A stretch of DNA of 58,960 nucleotides. It comes from Nemertoderma westbladi. Lineage: Eukaryota > Xenacoelomorpha > Nemertodermatida > Nemertodermatidae. This document shows positions 13,201 to 23,090 of the stretch, piece after piece (positions within the stretch are counted from its first letter, which is position 1; every line of letters starts with the position of its first letter). The stretch covers positions 1 through 58,960 of the forward strand of contig JAUCBJ010004680.1 of the NCBI GenBank assembly GCA_032718475.1, given 5' to 3'. A program made the position numbers and the translations under genes. A model generated the notes under the pieces. The model made no database searches and was not told where the DNA came from. It was given only the letters and a program-made list of their open reading frames with translations.

Positions 13201-16200
13201 ACTCGACTAGTTTCAGCTACACTACTTAGAACACTCGACTAGTTTCAGTTACACTGCTTAGAACACTCCTAGTTTCTGCTACACTGCTTAGAACACTCCT
13301 AGTTTCTGCTACACTGCTTAGAACACTCCTAGTTTCTGCTACACTGCTTAGAACACTCCTAGTTTCTGCTACACTGCTTAGAACACTCCTAGTTTCTGCT
13401 ACAATGCTTAGAACACTCCTAGTTTCTGCTACACTGCTTAGAACACTCCTAGTTTCTGCTACACTGCTTAGAACACTCCTAGTTTCTGCTACACTGCTTA
13501 GAACACTCCTAGTTTCTGCTACACTGCTTAGAACACTCCTAGTTTCTGCTACAATGCTTAGAACACTCCTAGTTTCTGCTACACTGCTTAGAACACTCCT
13601 AGTTTCTGCTACACTGCTTATAACACTCCTAGTTTCTGCTACAATGCTTAGAACACTCCTAGTTTCTGCTACACTGCTTAGAACACTCCTAGTTTCTGCT
13701 ACACTGCTTAGAACACTCCTTAGAACACTCCTAGTTTCTGCTACACTGCTTAGAACACTCCTAATTTCTGCTACACTGCTTAGAACACTCCTAGTTTCTG
13801 CTACACTGCTTAGAACACTCCTAGTTTCTGCTACACTGCTTAGAACACTCCTAGTTTCTGCTACAATGCTTAGAACACTCCTAGTTTCTGCTACACTGCT
13901 TAGAACACTCATAGTTTCTGCTACACTGCTTAGAACACTCGACTAGTTTCAGCTACTAGTTTCAGCTACACTACTTAGAACACTCGACTAGTTTCAGTTA
14001 CACTTCTTAGAACAAACATTATTAGTTTCAGCTACACTGCGTAGAACACTCGACTAGTTTCAGCTACACTTCTTAGAACAAACATTATTAGTTTCAGCTA
14101 CACTGCTTAGAACACTCGACTAGTTTCAGCTACTAGTTTCAGCTACACTTCTTAGAACAAACATTATTAGTTTCAGCTACACTGCTTAGAACACTCGACT
14201 AGTTTCAGCTACTAGTTTCAGCTACACTACTTAGAACACTCGACTAGTTTCAGTTACACTTCTTAGAACAAACATTATTAGTTTCAGCTACACTGCTTAG
14301 AACACTCGACTAGTTTCAGCTACTAGTTTCAGCTACACTTCTCAGAACAAACATTATTAGTTTCAGCTACACTACTTAGAACACTCGACTAGTTTCAGTT
14401 ACACTTCTTAGAACAAACATTATTAGTTTCAGCTACACTGCTTAGAACACTCGACTAGTTTCAGCTACACTTCTTAGAACAAACATTATTAGTTTCATCT
14501 ACACTGCTTAGAACACTCGACTAGTTTCAGCTACTAGTTTCAGTTACACTTCTTAGAACAAACATTATTAGTTTCAGCTACACTGCTTAGAACACTCGAC
14601 TAGTTTCAGCTACTAGTTTCAGCTACACTTCTCAGAACAAACATTATTAGTTTCAACTACACTACTTAGAACACTCGACTAGTTTCAGCTACTAGTTTCA
14701 GCTACACTACTTAGAACACTCGACTAGTTTCAGTTACACTTCTTAGAACAAACATTATTAGTTTCAGCTACACTGCTTAGAACACTCGACTAGTTTCAGC
14801 TACTAGTTTCAGTTACACTTCTTAGAACAAACATTATTAATTTCAGCTACACTACTTAGAACACTCGACTAGTTGCAGTTACACTTCTAAGAACAAACAT
14901 TATTAGTTTCAGCTACACTGCTTAGAACACTCAAATAGTTTCAGTTACACTTCTTAGAACAAACATTATTAGTTTCAGCTACACTGCTTAGAACACTCGA
15001 CTAGTTTCAGCTACACTACTTAGAACACTCGACTAGTTTCAGTTACACTGCTTAGAACACTCCTAGTTTCTGCTACACTGCTTAGAACACTCCTAGTTTC
15101 TGCTACACTGCTTAGAACACTCCTAGTTTCTGCTACACTGCTTAGAACACTCCTAGTTTCTGCTACACTGCTTAGAACACTCCTAGTTTCTGCTACAATG
15201 CTTAGAACACTCCTAGTTTCTGCTACACTGCTTAGAACACTCCTAGTTTCTGCTACACTGCTTAGAACACTCCTAGTTTCTGCTACACTGCTTAGAACAC
15301 TCCTAGTTTCTGCTACACTGCTTAGAACACTCCTAGTTTCTGCTACAATGCTTAGAACACTCCTAGTTTCTGCTACACTGCTTAGAACACTCCTAGTTTC
15401 TGCTACACTGCTTATAACACTCTAGTTTCTGCTACAATGCTTAGAACACTCCTAGTTTCTGCTACACTGCTTAGAACACTCCTAGTTTCTGCTACACTGC
15501 TTAGAACACTCCTTAGAACACTCCTAGTTTCTGCTACACTGCTTAGAACACTCCTAGTTTCTGCTACACTGCTTAGAACACTCCTAGTTTCTGCTACACT
15601 GCTTAGAACACTCCTAGTTTCTGCTACACTGCTTAGAACACTCCTAGTTTCTGCTACAATGCTTAGAACACTCCTAGTTTCTGCTACACTGCTTAGAACA
15701 CTCCTAGTTTCTGCTACACTGCTTAGAACACTCCTAGTTTCTGCTACATGCTTAGAACACTCCTAGTTTCTGCTACACTGCTTAGAACACTCCTAGTTTC
15801 TGCTACAATGCTTAGAACACTCCTAGTTTCTGCTACACTGCTTAGAACACTCCTAGTTTCTGCTACACTGCTTAGAACACTCCTAGTTTCTGCTACACTG
15901 CTTAGAACACTCCTAGTTTCTGCTACACTGCTTAGAACACTCCTAGTTTCTGCTACACTGCTTAGAACACTCCTAGTTTCTGCTACACTGCTTAGAACAC
16001 TCCTAGTTTCTGCTACAATGCTTAGAACACTCCTAGTTTCTGCTACACTGCTTAGAACACTCCTAGTTTCTGCTACACTGCTTAGAACACTCCTAGTTTC
16101 TGCTACACTGCTTAGAACACTCCTAGTTTCTGCTACACTGCTTAGAACACTCCTAGTTTCTGCTACACTGCTTAGAACACTCCTAGTTTCTGCTACACTG

Positions 16201-19200
16201 CTTAGAACACTCCTAGTTTCAGCTACAATAATTGGATCTATCCTATATTGAGTTATTATGTTTGGAAAGTGTGAGCTACATTAGTTGGGCCGATATAAAC
16301 TAACCCCGCCCCCTGCCACACTTCGGAGTAGTCTGTTTTTATCTTCAGCGAGTTTGAACTTAGCGAACATTTCAGCTTTCCTCGATGTGAGTTCCGAGTG
16401 CTTCCCATTGGCCAGTCCGATCTCCTGTATAGTCTGGGGTCGTTCCGATAGCAGGGTCAATCCTTCATCCACATAGCTTTCAATAGCCTAAAGACATACA
16501 AGAAAACAACATGACGACCAGTCGTCCTGGCATGATGGCCCTAGCGGTCCGTGAATCAAGTCGTAAGAGACAGTACGAGTCAAGTGAAAGCTTTTTGTTC
16601 TGTCCGATAAATTAGTCTGAAAGTAGTCCCGGTGTACGAACAACAATTTTATACACAGCCTCAAACTATAATTATTTTGTTGTAATCATCTAATGAATTA
16701 TAACAGCTGTTGTGATTATAGAAGATAGAGAGCAGTTAGCGAAATGATTATTTGTTCTGTAGAGTAGTCGGAGAGTCGAGGTGTCAGTAGATTAATAATA
16801 ATAGTTGTTGTCATGAATTCAATACAATCACGCCAAAGAAGTAATAAGACAAATTCGTTCTTATTTTTGTAAATAAAACAAGTTGAGATGTTTCAATTTA
16901 AACCACGATTTAACATTTATATTAATTAAATACAACAATTATATTATTATTATAGCAGAGTACATTTAGTACACTTAGTACCCGATAGTCAACAGAAGTA
17001 CTTTGTCAAACTAAAATTCATTCAGCTGGCCAGCCACCTAACATAGCAGAGTGAGTAACCTTGTAGATATTCCCATAGGATTCACTGGAAAGAGCTATCT
17101 GCTGACGGGGTAGTACATTATAAAATAACAGTTGATGTTTGCTTACTGCCTGAGATAGAGTGAGAGAGTAAACACAACCTTACTGCCTGGGATAGAGTGA
17201 GAGACTAAACACAACCTTACTAAAACTTGACAAGTAAATATACTTATCTGCAGTTTGGGCCTATCGACTCATTAGCATTACTATAGGCCCTCACCCCTCA
17301 CTATCACTTTTTAATGAGCACCAGCTCGTGTTTCTATCATTGAGTCTATTAGAATATTCGTGTTTTGGGGCTATTTTTCGAAATTAAAAATGTGAGACGT
17401 TTCAATTGAAACCGTGATTTCACAAGTACCCATATAAATCTATTTTCATGGTTCATACAAAATTTCATCAAAATCGTTTTAGAGCCGTTTTTGCTCTAGG
17501 TCAGTAGCCAGTAGCCAGTAGTCAGTAGCTTTTTTTTTTTTTACAATAATCAAGTTAATTTAACGATAATATAAAATGGTGTAAAGCATTGATTTGTTTA
17601 CAGTTTATTCTTGGGTATTTATTTTTAAAACAATTATTGTGTATACATAACATCCGTAACTGCACCCATCCCCTAAACAACAGACCTGGTACCCACACCC
17701 ATCCCCTAAACAACAGACCTGGTACCCACACCCACCCCCTAAACAAACAACAGACCTGGTACCCACACCCATCCCCTCAAACAACAGATCTGGTACCCAC
17801 ACCCATCCCCTAAACAACAGACCTGGTACCCACACCCATCCCCTAAACAACAGACCTGGTACACACACCCATCCCCTAAACAACAGACCTGGTACCCACA
17901 CCCATCCCCTAAACAAACAACAGACCTGGTACCCACACCCATCCCCTCAAACAACAGACCTGGTACCCACACCCATCCCCTAAACAACAGACCTGGTACC
18001 CACACCCATCCCCTAAACAACAGACCTGGTACCCACACCCATCCCCTAAACAACAGACCTGGTACCCACACCCATCCCCTAAACAACAGACCTGGTACCC
18101 ACACCCATCCCCTAAACAACAGACCTGGTACCCACACCCATCCCCTAAACAACAGACCTGGTACCCACACCCATCCCCTAAACAAACAACAGACCTGGTA
18201 CCCACACCCATCCCCTAAACAACAGACCTGGTACCCACACCCATCCCCTAAACAAACAACAGACCTGGTACCCACACCCATCCCCTAAACAACAGACCTG
18301 GTACCCACACCCATCCCCTAAACAACAGACCTGGTACCCACACCCATCCCCTAAACAACAGACCTGGTACCCACACCCATCCCCTAAACAACAGACCTGG
18401 TACCCACACCCATCCCCTAAACAACAGACCTGGTACCCACACCCATCCCCTAAACAACAGACCTGGTACCCACACCCATCCCCTAAACAACAGACCTGGT
18501 ACCCACACCCATCCCCTAAACAACAGACCTGGTACCCACACCCATCCCCTAAACAACAGACCTGGTACCCACACCCATCCCCTAAACAACAGACCTGGTA
18601 CCCACACCCATCCCCTAAACAACAGACCTGGTACCCACACCCATCCCCTAAACAACAGACCTGGTACCCACACCCATCCCCTAAACAACAGACCTGGTAC
18701 CCACACCCATCCCCTAAACAACAGACCTGGTACCCACACCCATCCCCTAAACAACAGACCTGGTACCCACACCCATCCCCTAAACAACAGACCTGGTACC
18801 CACACCCATCCCCTAAACAACAGACCTGGTACCCACACCCATCCCCTAAACAACAGACCTGGTACCCACACCCATCCCCATTATAAACAACAGATCTGGT
18901 ACCCACACCCATCCCCTAAACAACAGACCTGGTACCCACACCCATCCCCTAAACAACAGACCTGGTACCCACACCCATCCCCTAAAACAACAGACCTGGT
19001 ACCCACACCCATCCCCTAAACAACAGACCTGGTACCCACACCCATCCCCTAAACAACAGACCTGGTACCCACACCCATCCCCTAAACAACAGACCTGGTA
19101 CCCACACCCATCCCCTAAACAACAGACCTGGTACCCACACCCATCCCCTAAACAACAGACCTGGTACCCACACCCATCCCCTAAACAACAGACCTGGTAC

Positions 19201-22200
19201 CCACACCCATCCCCTATAAACAACAGACCTGGTACCCACACCCATCCCCTAAACAACAGACCTGGTACCCACACCCATCCCCTAATAAACAACAGACCTG
19301 GTACCCACACCCATCCCCTAAACAACAGACCTGGTACCCACACCCATCCCCATTATAAACAACAGATCTGGTACCCACACCCATCCCCTAAAACAACAGA
19401 CCTGGTACCCACACCCATCCCCTAAACAACAGACCTGGTACCCACACCCATCCCCTAAACAACAGACCTGGTACCCACACCCATCCCCTAAACAACAGAC
19501 CTGGTACCCACACCCATCCCCTAAACAACAGACCTGGTACCCACACCCATCCCCTAAACAACAGACCTGGTACCCACACCCATCCCCTAAACAACAGACC
19601 TGGTACCCACACCCATCCCCTAAACAACAGACCTGGTACCCACACCCATCCCCTAAACAACAGACCTGGTACCCACACCCATCCCCTATTATAAACAACA
19701 GATCTGGTACCCACACCCATCCCCTAAACAACAGACCTGGTACCCACACCCATCCCCTAAACAACAGACCTGGTACCCACACCCATCCCCTAAACAACAG
19801 ACCTGGTACCCACACCCATCCCCTAAACAACAGACCTGGTACCCACACCCATCCCCTAAACAACAGACCTGGTACCCACACCCATCCCCTAAACAACAGA
19901 CCTGGTACCCACACCCATCCCCTAAACAACAGACCTGGTACCCACACCCATCCCCTAAACAACAGACCTGGTACCCACACCCATCCCCTAAACAACAGAC
20001 CTGGTACCCACACCCATCCCCTAAACAACAGACCTGGTACCCACACCCATCCCCTATAACAACAGACCTGGTACCCACACCCATCCCCTAAACAACAGAC
20101 CTGGTACCCACACCCATCCCCTAAACAACGGACCTGGTTACCCACACCCATCCCCTAAACAACAGACCTGGTACCCACACCCATCCCCTAAACAACAGAC
20201 CTGGTACCCACACCCATCCCCTAAACAACAGACCTGGCTGTACCCACACCCATCCCCTACAAACAACAGACCTGGTACCCACACCCATCCCCTAAACAAC
20301 AGAGCTGGTACCCACACCCATCCCCTAAACAACAGACCTGGTACCCACACCCATCCCCTAAACAACAGACCTGGTACCCACACCCATCCCCTAAACAACA
20401 GACCTGTCACCCATCCCCTATCTATAACCTACTGACCTGGCACCCATCTGCTATCGACTTTCTAAGACTGCCCATCAAAGCGTCATGTAGCTTCTGTATG
20501 TGGTCGTCTATGGCGAGATGAACCGGTAGACAGTTTACAACAATACAGTCTACTCGAATCTCGTGGGGCAGTTTCTCTGCGTCACGTCCGCGGGACTTAA
20601 TAGCTCGAAAGTTTTTCTCCCAATCGGAAACCTCAGACAGATTGCTCTCAATAAGGTCGTCAATGTCGACCTGTAAAAAGTAATAAAATATTATATTAAA
20701 ATAGTACATAGTCTAATAGTCTAAACAAATATTAAATATTGTCGTGACACACAAAGATAGTCCGCGGTATGAAATTATCCTGCCAAACATATTTGGATGG
20801 AATCACAGTGGATGCATTTTACTTATTATACTATTGGATCCATGATAGTAATCAACTGTTATCATTCAGGAAACCATACCAACTTACTTGACCAATCACA
20901 ACCCAGTCGGCGAACTTATCCAAACAGTTCTCCAATCGGAACAAAAGATCTTCGGCCTTCTGATAGACGGCAGTGAAGCAGGAAGCGTTGCGTTCGATGA
21001 TGGATGGGAAGCAGACACCCGCCCCCGTCCCAGATACACCTCGGAAGTGTAGAGGAATACACATAAACTTCTTTAGGTCCCGGTAGTATTTGGCGCGGAT
21101 CTCCTCCAGAGGAGGTTTAAACTGTAAACGTCCTTGACGAAAAACCACGTCGACTCTGTTGGAAAATAATAAATGTTGTAAAATAATATATCATACTTAA
21201 TGAGTAAACATAAAATAATGGATTAATAAAGGAAAAATAAAGGTAATTGTAATAAAAACTTTATATACATAAAAAAATATTATAATAATACGCCATGATG
21301 AATTTTCAAAATGTTCTAGAAAATGCCATGAAAGCCAATATTACAGCGTAGTTTACAATAATAAATTACAAACAACATTATAATTCCCACCTTATCTCCG
21401 GTAAGTTCTCATTGAGTGACTCCAGACCCAACTGATACTGGTGCTCCAACACTTTATACAACTGCCTATCCCAATGTATCTTCCATGACATCATGTTGCT
21501 TTCCTTGAATCCTTGATTCTGCAGATCTTCCATAACGTGCCGGATATCCATTAAACCTATTTTACAATAAATATTGATAGAACCCTAAGCCTGATATATA
21601 AACCACTTCAGTATATACCACCTAAATCTTCATATGGCGAATCGATATGGGATATACGAACACAATTATATTGTTAAAGATAATTTAACTCAATTTTAAT
21701 AGATTTATAAATTAAATTTAGTAGGTTTTTAATCTCTTTTATACTAATATATATATTATATATTTTATTTCTCGAAATAACTCAGACCTACTTATTATGG
21801 TGTAATAATTAATTAATGTTAGACAAATAAGCTTCCACCCATTTCGGGAGTTGAATGGGTTTATCCACTCCATACCTACTAAATATATCTTTAGTAGGTC
21901 ATGTCCACTCACCTTCCACCCATTTCGGGAGTTGAATGCGTTTATCCACTCCATACCTACTAAAGATATCTTTAGTAGGTCATGTCCACTCACCTTCCAC
22001 CCATTTCGGGAGTTGAATGGGTTTATCCACTCCATACCTACTAAAGATATCTTTAGTAGGTCATGTCCACTCACCTTCCACCCATTTCGGGAGTTGAATG
22101 CGTTTATCCACTCCATACCTACTAAAGATATCTTTAGTAGGTCATGTCCACTCACCTTCCACCCATTTCGGGAGTTGAATGGGTTTATCCACTGCATACC

Positions 22201-22620
22201 TACTAAAGATATCTTTAGTAGGTCATGTCCACTCACCTTCCACCCATTTCGGGAGTTGAATGCGTTTATCCACTCCATACCTACTAAAGATATCTTTAGT
22301 AGGTCATGTCCACTCACCTTCCACCCATTTCGGGAGTTGAATGCGTTTATCCACTCCATACCTACTAAAGATATCTTTAGTAGGTCATGGATTTATCAAC
22401 TCTCCTTCCTCCCATATCGGCAGTTTAATGGATTCATCAACTTACCTTCCTTCCATTTAGGCAGTTGTCTTAGTAAATCGACCCCGATCAGCTGAACAAC
22501 ACGGTCACAGATATCGAAGTGGCATTTCCTGAGTCGTCTGTTATCCGTGGTCAGTCGGTCTGCCGATTTCTGAAGTTTGTCGATGTAGGTCTCCAGTTGT
22601 TCGGGGTTGTCCCAGGTTAC
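1..22620 (-). CDS. DYNC2H1: Cytoplasmic dynein-2 heavy chain (IFT dynein), partial, seven exons
   Basis: This spliced gene encodes the force-generating heavy chain of the dynein-2 complex, which carries intraflagellar transport trains from ciliary tip to base. The joined exons (22446-22620, 21391-21556, 20888-21155, 20437-20670, 16305-16487, 4657-4814, 1-4280) read without a stop across six phase-consistent GT-AG junctions, giving about 820 kb-scale alignment-free residues' worth of tail followed by linker and motor: roughly 361 codons before the large exon and 1,426 in it. Stretches such as TWDNP, QGRLQFKPP, AEDKNRLLR, VAGGG and the three P-loops match DYNC2H1 rather than axonemal heavy chains or cytoplasmic dynein 1 (comparison from memory). 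The N-terminal part, about 690 residues in the human protein, is not recognised here and should lie at higher coordinates. AAA4, stalk, AAA5, AAA6 and C-terminus lie left of position 1. Three introns are expanded by tandem arrays starting within about 85 bases of the donor. Confidence 0.93.
4281..4656 (-). other. DYNC2H1 intron (376 bp), no array
   Basis: This ordinary AT-rich intron has donor GTTAGT (4651-4656) and acceptor ending ATTCCAG. It holds a short GC-rich patch at 4354-4399 bounded by CCGAGCGA and its reverse complement TCGCTCGG. That patch also contains two near-copies of ATGTAAACCT. I see no gene or tandem array. Confidence 0.8.
4657..4814 (-). CDS. DYNC2H1: DYNC2H1 exon, tail (158 nt)
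   Basis: The exon starts after the acceptor TCTCCGTAG and ends at donor GTTAGT, leaving two bases of an Arg codon. It encodes IEAMSAMSARWEKFE, then a Met/Glu-rich helical stretch ending EVERFSAR. The sequence continues in the large exon as YHQLKPKDDV. The match to the human tail (KWDKFE, MESHQLMI, KARWDQLKP, from memory) is gap-free across both junctions, which fixes the splice sites. Confidence 0.92.
4935..5059. repeat. 30-bp tandem repeat, four copies
   Basis: Units start at 4935, 4965, 4995 and 5025, each beginning CCCAATCTACTGAGTA. They alternate TATGG and TAAGG, so the real period is a 60-bp dimer present twice. Confidence 0.95.
5425..5648. repeat. 27-bp tandem repeat, about seven copies
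   Basis: The core AGGAAACGTGGTGGACAGCC is repeated with ATTGGCT. Some copies are separated by an extra ACGGTTGGTGAG. The 27-bp period is a multiple of three, so both strands stay open (plus-strand KRGGQPLAR repeats). I do not consider it a gene. Confidence 0.9.
13247..13940. repeat. Homogeneous 30-bp block, first copy
   Basis: About 23 units carry TTTCTGCTACA(C/A)TGCTTAG. Rare point variants (ACAATG, CTTATAAC) and one internal 10-bp duplication (CTTAGAACAC twice near 13720) act as markers. The same variants recur in order in the second block. Confidence 0.95.
15041..16215. repeat. Homogeneous 30-bp block, second copy
   Basis: About 39 units. The first half repeats the variant pattern of 13247-13940 at an offset of 1,794 bp, with a 1-base deletion near 15421. 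The second half extends the run to the end of the array. Confidence 0.95.
16305..16487 (-). CDS. DYNC2H1: DYNC2H1 exon, tail (183 nt)
   Basis: This phase-0 exon of 61 codons starts after acceptor GTCTTTAG and ends at donor GTTAGT. It encodes AIESYVDEGLTLL, then QEIGLANGKHSEL and the diagnostic AEDKNRLLRSVAGGG. The ATG at 16472 is internal, not a start. The next exon, 11.5 kb away, continues IEAMSA, matching the human order without gap. Reading past the donor meets a TAA within nine codons, so retention of the giant intron would truncate the protein. Confidence 0.93.
16488..17661 (-). other. Unique AT-rich part of the 3.9-kb DYNC2H1 intron
   Basis: No gene seen. It holds a 37-bp direct duplication at 17142-17215 (CTTACTGCCTGRGATAGAGT), a CAGTAGC-type microsatellite at 17502-17529 and a 13-T run at 17530-17542. 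Two related pieces, near 16890 and 17400, share GTTTCAATTNAAACC. The stretch near 17460-17500, then microsatellite and T-run, looks like the decayed 3' end of a retroelement, but this is not certain. Confidence 0.65.
17142..17215. repeat. 37-bp direct duplication
   Basis: Two adjacent copies of a 37-bp unit differ at two positions (GAGATAG/GGGATAG and GAGAGAG/GAGAGAC). Confidence 0.9.
17662..20420. repeat. 33-bp minisatellite (about 83 units) abutting a DYNC2H1 splice donor
   Basis: The plus-strand unit is CCCACACCCATCCCC, TAAACAACAGA, CCTGGTA. Most units are identical; a few carry extra A, AA, TTATAAA or AAAC at the CCCCTAAAC joint. On the gene strand each unit contains GATGGGTGTGGGTACCAG followed by GTCTGT, resembling the real exon end GATGGGTGCCAG followed by GTCAGT. 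The array stops about 16 bases inside that donor. The period of 11 codons leaves several frames open, including minus-strand ORFs up to 277 residues. I treat these as consequences of the repeat. Confidence 0.97.
20437..20670 (-). CDS. DYNC2H1: DYNC2H1 exon, tail (234 nt)
   Basis: This phase-0 exon of 78 codons begins VDIDDLIE after acceptor TTTTTACAG. It continues VSDWEKNFRAIKSRG, VDCIVVNCLPV and IDDHIQKLHDALMGSL, and ends ADGCQ before donor GTCAGT. The human counterpart has HDWEKNFKALKIKG and VIDDLIQKL (from memory). The join to AIESYV keeps the human spacing exactly, which confirms this donor among the many donor-like copies in the array next to it. Read-through meets TAG after four codons. 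Confidence 0.93.
20888..21155 (-). CDS. DYNC2H1: DYNC2H1 exon, tail (268 nt)
   Basis: The exon starts in the third base of an Arg codon after acceptor CCAACAG and ends in phase 0 at donor GTAAGT. It encodes VDVVFRQGRLQFKPPLEEIR, then AKYYRDLKKF, PSIIERNASCF and DWVVIGQ. It is strongly similar to the human QGRLQF and FEEIRAKYY region (from memory). Introns on either side are only 217 and 235 bp and carry no arrays. Confidence 0.94.
21391..21556 (-). CDS. DYNC2H1: DYNC2H1 exon, tail (166 nt)
   Basis: The exon completes a Gly codon split with exon 22446-22620. It encodes LMDIRHVMEDLQNQGF, then SWKIHWDRQLYKVLEHQYQL and LESLNENLPEI, ending two bases into an Arg codon at donor GTGGGA. The YKxLEHQYQxGLExLNENLPEI pattern is a close match to DYNC2H1. 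The donor is the weakest of the six. Confidence 0.93.
21557..21831 (-). other. Intron segment, acceptor side of the 889-bp DYNC2H1 intron
   Basis: Very AT-rich sequence between the 81-bp array and exon 21391-21556. It includes a TA-rich run near 21745-21765. I see nothing else. Confidence 0.8.
21832..22389. repeat. 81-bp tandem repeat (about seven units) carrying exon-end and donor copies
   Basis: The spacing of GTCCACTCACCTTCC (21903, 21984, 22065) gives an exact 81-bp period. Each unit read on the gene strand has an exon-like piece encoding GVDKRIQLPKWVE and then the donor GTGAGT. It also has a perfect 24-bp palindrome, CCTACTAAAGAT plus its reverse complement (for example 21956-21979). 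Units differ mainly at one G/C position (GAATGGG/GAATGCG), which alternates. A diverged partial unit with a broken donor (GA instead of GT) lies at 22391-22440, between the array and the true donor. The 27-codon period leaves long ORFs on both strands (206 and 214 residues); not genes. Confidence 0.95.
22446..22620 (-). CDS. DYNC2H1: DYNC2H1 exon, tail (175 nt), most 5' exon recognised
   Basis: The exon starts after acceptor TTTATCCAG, apparently in phase 0, and ends one base into a Gly codon at donor GTAAGT. It encodes VTWDNPEQLETYIDKLQ, then RLTTDNRRLRK and VDLLRQLPKWKE. The match to human ITWDNPKELE and IDLLRQQQRWKDG (from memory) is strong. I could not find the preceding exon in 22621-58960. 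It may lie beyond the right edge, which would make the next intron longer than 36 kb. Confidence 0.93.
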
Positions 22621-23090
22621 CTGGATAAAGATATACGTGTTTAGTATATTTAAAATTTATTAAGTATAAATAGGAGCGCTTTCTTACACGCCGACCCAGT
22701 AGTGATGTATAGCTTGCCGAGCGAGTGGGATAAATAATACATGTACGAGTCGCAAGGGAAATAATGCTATATATTATGTAAAACGTAATTTTATTCTTAT
22801 TATTGCCTTTCCTCCTCTCGAATTCACTGAAAATTCGCGTCTTGGTTATCCATGTTACGCGTAAACACTATGTACGGACCCACCGTGGCAATAAGCAGCA
22901 AACATTTATAGGGCATATACGTATATATTATATGCCCAACAAAGTATATCGTACATACTGGATGCAATCGGAATTAAACTGTTTTCATTGTAAAATATAC
23001 GCTTATTACAGCTTATTCCGAGCAACAATTAAACTGTAACAATGTATTAATATACTATGAATCACATGCAACAGTAACCTGCTCCTTTAT
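22621..23090. other. AT-rich stretch without a gene, one palindrome
   Basis: I find no coding content; the 78-residue plus ORF here looks random. An imperfect palindrome at 22911-22937 has 9-bp arms GGGCATATA and TATATGCCC. Confidence 0.7.

Larger units (their letters stand above)
5828..16227. repeat. 10.4-kb composite minisatellite (30-bp and 66-bp units) filling a DYNC2H1 intron
   Basis: All units share TAGTTTC(A/T)GCTACACT followed by GCTTAGAACACTC. From 5828 to about 13246 and from 13941 to about 15040 the period is a 66-bp dimer: a 32-bp unit ending ACACTCGAC and a 34-bp unit ending AACAAACATTAT. Shortened TAGTTTCAGCTAC pieces are inserted in places. From 13247 to 13940 and from 15041 to 16215 it is a homogeneous 30-bp unit with TTTCTGCT. 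Larger duplications are superimposed (offsets 1,535 and 1,794 bp). The array ends about 80 bp inside the donor of exon 16305-16487. The long repetitive ORFs (LLVSATLLRT on plus, SSVAETRSVL on minus) follow from the 30-bp period and are not genes. Confidence 0.97.

Noticed and set aside
13226-16251. Long repetitive ORFs (LLVSATLLRT / SVAETRSVLS)
   Set aside because: They follow from a stop-free 30-bp period in an intron; both strands are equally open and no promoter or non-repeat domain is attached.
17605-20410. Long minus ORFs (GDGCGYQVCCL) up to 277 residues
   Set aside because: 33-bp period artefact inside an intron; exon read-through into it meets a stop first.
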